7,048 nt of DNA, taken from NCBI GenBank assembly GCA_016201805.1, contig JACQCB010000017.1:1-7048 (forward strand), in the 5' to 3' direction. The notes below the pieces were generated by a model. That model was not told the DNA's origin. It did not search any database and was given only the letters and a program-made list of their open reading frames with translations. Below, in pieces: positions 4,859 to 7,048 of this stretch. The stretch's first letter is position 1. Each line of letters starts with the position of its first letter. A program made the position numbers and the translations under genes. The DNA is from Nitrospirota bacterium (lineage in GTDB: Bacteria; Nitrospirota; Nitrospiria; Nitrospirales; Nitrospiraceae).

Positions 4859-5808
4859 CGTCGGCTGAAATCCTGCTGGCCTGTCTGCTGGATGCGGCCT
4901 TGGGAGATCCGCGCTGGTTTCCTCACCCGGTGCGGCTGATGGGCTGGGCGATTGCCTGGTGCGACGAGAGAGTCAGGCCGGTGTTGCGCAGCCCGGCCGG
5001 CGAGTGGGTGGCAGGGATCGTGCTGGCAGTCGGATTGCCGATTCTGGTTTATGCCGTCGGGTGGCTGGCGATTGAGATGGCAGGCAGGGTCCATTGGGCC
5101 TTTGGGAGGGGAGCCGAAGTGGTGCTGGCTTGTACCACGTTGGCGGCGAGGGATTTGGCCGATCACGCCCTCTCCGTGGTCCGTGCGCTCGATGCGGGTC
5201 GGTTGCAGGGGGCGAGGGAAGCAGTCTCGCGGATCGTCGGTCGGGACACGGCCGAGCTGTCCGAATCGGATGTCGCCAGGGCGACCGTCGAGACCATTGC
5301 TGAAAGCACGTCCGATGGTGTCATCGCGCCGCTCTTCTATATGGTCATTGGAGGGGCTCCCTTGGCTCTGGCCTACAAAGCCGTCAATACCTTGGATTCC
5401 ATGATCGGACACCGAGATGTGAAACACCGGTACTTTGGCTGGGCTTCGGCAAAGTGCGACGATGGGGCCAACTGGATTCCTGCCCGTGTGACGGCTGTCT
5501 TGCTCGTCCTGTCAGGAGGGCTCACCTTCCGGAGTGCCGATACGGTCTGGCGTGCCTGGCGGATTCTTGTTCGCGATGGGAAGCAACATCCGAGTCCAAA
5601 CAGCGGGAGGCCGGAAGCCGCCATGGCCGGGGTGCTCGGTGTGCAGCTCGGCGGAACGAATGTCTATGACGGGGTGCCCTCGGCTCGTCCGCTTCTTGGC
5701 GATCCGGGCGCTCCGTTGGGCGCGCAGCATATCCGATCGGCCCTGAGGCTTATGACCCTGTCCGTGCTGTTGGCCGCGGGGCTGGCGGCGGTCGTTCGTC
5801 TCCTGTGA
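4855..5808 (+). CDS. cbiB: Adenosylcobinamide-phosphate synthase
   Basis: CbiB, a membrane protein, links (R)-1-amino-2-propanol phosphate to adenosylcobyric acid, giving adenosylcobinamide phosphate. The 317-residue product has the normal length and motifs: DAALGDPRWFPHPVRLMGW at the N-terminus, ETIAESTSDGVIAPLFY (146-162), YKAVNTLDSMIGHRDV (174-189) and FGWASAKCDDGANWIPAR (194-211), then GVQLGGTNVYDG. Hydrophobic stretches occur at the N-terminus, around the ETIAES region, after WIPAR and at the C-terminus. The reading frame stays open far upstream inside cobS, but ATG 4855 gives the family N-terminus and an ATGA overlap with cobS. Its TGA overlaps the cobD GTG start (GTGA, 5805-5808). In the Pseudomonas naming scheme this gene is called cobD; I keep cbiB to avoid confusion with the next gene. 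Confidence 0.96.
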   Translation: MTSAEILLACLLDAALGDPRWFPHPVRLMGWAIAWCDERVRPVLRSPAGEWVAGIVLAVGLPILVYAVGWLAIEMAGRVHWAFGRGAEVVLACTTLAARDLADHALSVVRALDAGRLQGAREAVSRIVGRDTAELSESDVARATVETIAESTSDGVIAPLFYMVIGGAPLALAYKAVNTLDSMIGHRDVKHRYFGWASAKCDDGANWIPARVTAVLLVLSGGLTFRSADTVWRAWRILVRDGKQHPSPNSGRPEAAMAGVLGVQLGGTNVYDGVPSARPLLGDPGAPLGAQHIRSALRLMTLSVLLAAGLAAVVRLL

Positions 5809-6893
5809 AGACGCCCCACAAACATGGCGGCGACATCTACGCGGCGACTCGCGAGAGCGGCCGTCGGCTGGATCAGCTCGTGGACTTCAGCGCCAGCATC
5901 AATCCGCTCGGCCCCTCGCCGAAGGCCATGCGGGCGATCAAAGTGGGCCTGTCGCACGTTCTCCATTACCCCGACCCGGACTGCGTGGCTCTTCGACAGG
6001 TCCTTGCAAAGCGGTGGCATCTTTCGCCGGACCGGTTTGCCATCGGCAATGGATCCAGCGAGTTGATCTATCTCTTGCCTCACGCGCTTTTTCTTCGCCA
6101 TGCGGTGGTGGTCGGTCCGACCTTTTCGGAATATGAACGGGCGGTCGTCGCCGCGGGAGGGCGGGTGACGCATGTCCACGCGACGCGACGCGCGCAGTAT
6201 CAACCCTCCGTCGAGCACATCCTTGGAGCGGTTCAACGCGGACGGAGAAGGATCGACGCGCTGTTTCTCTGCAACCCCAACAGTCCGACCGGTCAGGTCC
6301 TTGAGGCCGCCTCGGTCCTGCGTATCGCCAGGCGCGCTTCCGCCCAAGGCATCTGGGTGATCGTGGACGAGACTTTTGTGGAATATTGTGAAGAGGCGAC
6401 GGTGTTGTCGCAAGTGGCGCGGCTTCCCCGGTTGCTGGTGTTGCGCAGCCTGACCAAGTTTTATGCCCTGCCAGGGCTCCGCATCGGCTACCTGGCCGGT
6501 GCGCAAGACGTCATTGCCACCCTGCGCGCAAAACAGCCTCCCTGGTCGGTCAATGCGCTGGCCCAGGAGGCCGCATGTGTCGCCTTGCATGACCAGTGGC
6601 ATGTCCGGCAGAGTCTTGCCTTCATGAGGCAGGAACGGCAGCGCCTGGTCCTTGCGCTTCAGGCGTTGCCGGGGCTCACGGTGTTTCCCTCTGCGGCTAA
6701 CTTTTTGTTGATCGAACTGCCACGTTCCTCACGCGCCGGACACTGTGTCTTGGCGCTACGTCGCCAAGGCCTGCTCATCCGTGACTGCTCGTCGGTTGCG
6801 GGTTTGAACGAGCGAACGATACGGGTGGCAGTACGGACCCCTGCTCAGAACCGACGTGTCGTGGGCACCCTTCAGCGATGGCTTGCGAGGTAA
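5805..6893 (+). CDS. cobD: Threonine-phosphate decarboxylase (PLP-dependent)
   Basis: CobD decarboxylates L-threonine O-3-phosphate to aminopropanol phosphate, the linker used by CbiB next to it. The 362-residue product belongs to the class I/II aminotransferase fold. The N-terminal HGGDIYAATRESG and VDFSASINPLGPSP are typical of CobD rather than of histidinol-phosphate aminotransferase. Pyridoxal phosphate contacts are visible: NPNSPTG (157-163), DET (from 188), SLTKFYALPGLRIGYL with the Schiff-base Lys218, and RVAVR (340-344), whose Arg would hold the substrate carboxylate. GTG 5805 overlaps the cbiB stop by 4 bp and has no ribosome site, so translation is probably coupled to cbiB. A kinase supplying threonine phosphate is not in the window. 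A histidinol-phosphate aminotransferase is the main alternative, but context and N-terminus argue against it. Confidence 0.94.
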   Translation: MKTPHKHGGDIYAATRESGRRLDQLVDFSASINPLGPSPKAMRAIKVGLSHVLHYPDPDCVALRQVLAKRWHLSPDRFAIGNGSSELIYLLPHALFLRHAVVVGPTFSEYERAVVAAGGRVTHVHATRRAQYQPSVEHILGAVQRGRRRIDALFLCNPNSPTGQVLEAASVLRIARRASAQGIWVIVDETFVEYCEEATVLSQVARLPRLLVLRSLTKFYALPGLRIGYLAGAQDVIATLRAKQPPWSVNALAQEAACVALHDQWHVRQSLAFMRQERQRLVLALQALPGLTVFPSAANFLLIELPRSSRAGHCVLALRRQGLLIRDCSSVAGLNERTIRVAVRTPAQNRRVVGTLQRWLAR

Positions 6894-6896
6894 TCT

Positions 6897-7048
6897 GTGT
6901 CTCGTCCTCCGGCATCGTTTGCGACCACGTTCAGACTGATCGGGCAGACGCTTCTCATCGATCTGGGAAAACCGCGACGGGTCTTGTCCTCTGCCCCGCG
7001 AGGCGGAGGTTTCACCAAGGCTCGCTACGTGGTGAACCACCAGGTGGA
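6897..7048 (+). CDS. cbiZ: Adenosylcobinamide amidohydrolase CbiZ, N-terminal part (partial)
   Basis: Fifty complete codons are visible and the frame is open at the window edge. Translation from GTG 6897 gives a hydrophobic strand (TLLIDLG) and then RVLSSAPRGGGFTKARYVVNHQV. This matches the conserved start of CbiZ, where a SSAPxGGG stretch is followed by a basic residue and VVNxxV. CbiZ removes the aminopropanol arm of scavenged adenosylcobinamide and returns it to adenosylcobyric acid, so that the cell can rebuild its own cobalamin. GAGG at 6887-6890 lies 6 nt before the GTG, and only 3 nt separate the gene from the cobD stop, so it belongs to the same operon. The part beyond the window could carry a fused domain, which cannot be judged here. 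Confidence 0.82.
   Translation, partial: MSRPPASFATTFRLIGQTLLIDLGKPRRVLSSAPRGGGFTKARYVVNHQV

Overview
The window is one continuous, plus-strand cobalamin (vitamin B12) operon. It covers the late half of the pathway: corrinoid adenosylation, amidation to adenosylcobyric acid, aminopropanol attachment and lower-ligand (nucleotide loop) assembly. The order is bluB (3' end only), a PduO-type adenosyltransferase, cobQ, cobU, cobT, cobS, cbiB, cobD and cbiZ (5' end only). All spacers are short except the ~150 bp between bluB and the adenosyltransferase. cobS/cbiB and cbiB/cobD overlap by 4 bp, so these genes are probably co-transcribed and partly coupled in translation. No corrin-ring synthesis gene, transporter, cobalamin riboswitch, RNA gene or insertion sequence is visible.

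Organism: the DNA is GC-rich, GTG starts are used, and the cluster combines oxygen-dependent lower-ligand synthesis (BluB) with corrinoid salvage (CbiZ). Together with spacers made of degenerate GTGACGN-type repeats, this suggests an aerobic or microaerobic bacterium, possibly of the Nitrospira type. That placement is an impression from gene content and repeat style, not a database result.

How the genes work together: BluB makes 5,6-dimethylbenzimidazole (DMB) and CobT turns it into alpha-ribazole phosphate. The PduO-type enzyme puts the adenosyl group on cobalt. CobQ amidates the ring to adenosylcobyric acid. CobD makes aminopropanol phosphate from threonine phosphate, and CbiB attaches it. 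CobU activates the product with GTP, and CobS joins it to alpha-ribazole phosphate. CbiZ returns scavenged adenosylcobinamide to adenosylcobyric acid, downstream of the CobQ step.

Two things stand out. First, cobQ lacks the codons for about 23 N-terminal residues that carry the ATP-binding P-loop. Homology begins abruptly at a Cys-Arg-Leu motif directly after the adenosyltransferase stop codon, in the same reading frame. The rest of the enzyme, including the glutaminase Cys and His, is intact. Second, three gene junctions (bluB/pduO, cobQ/cobU, cobT/cobS) hold inverted arrays of degenerate 7-8 nt units. Their left arms carry TGA-containing units and their right arms the reverse complements. 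The arrays differ in sequence but share this design, and they supply stop codons, start codons and even protein tails to the flanking genes. A fourth copy, reduced to two left-arm units, sits exactly at the cobQ truncation point, which suggests that the deletion ran from such an array into cobQ.
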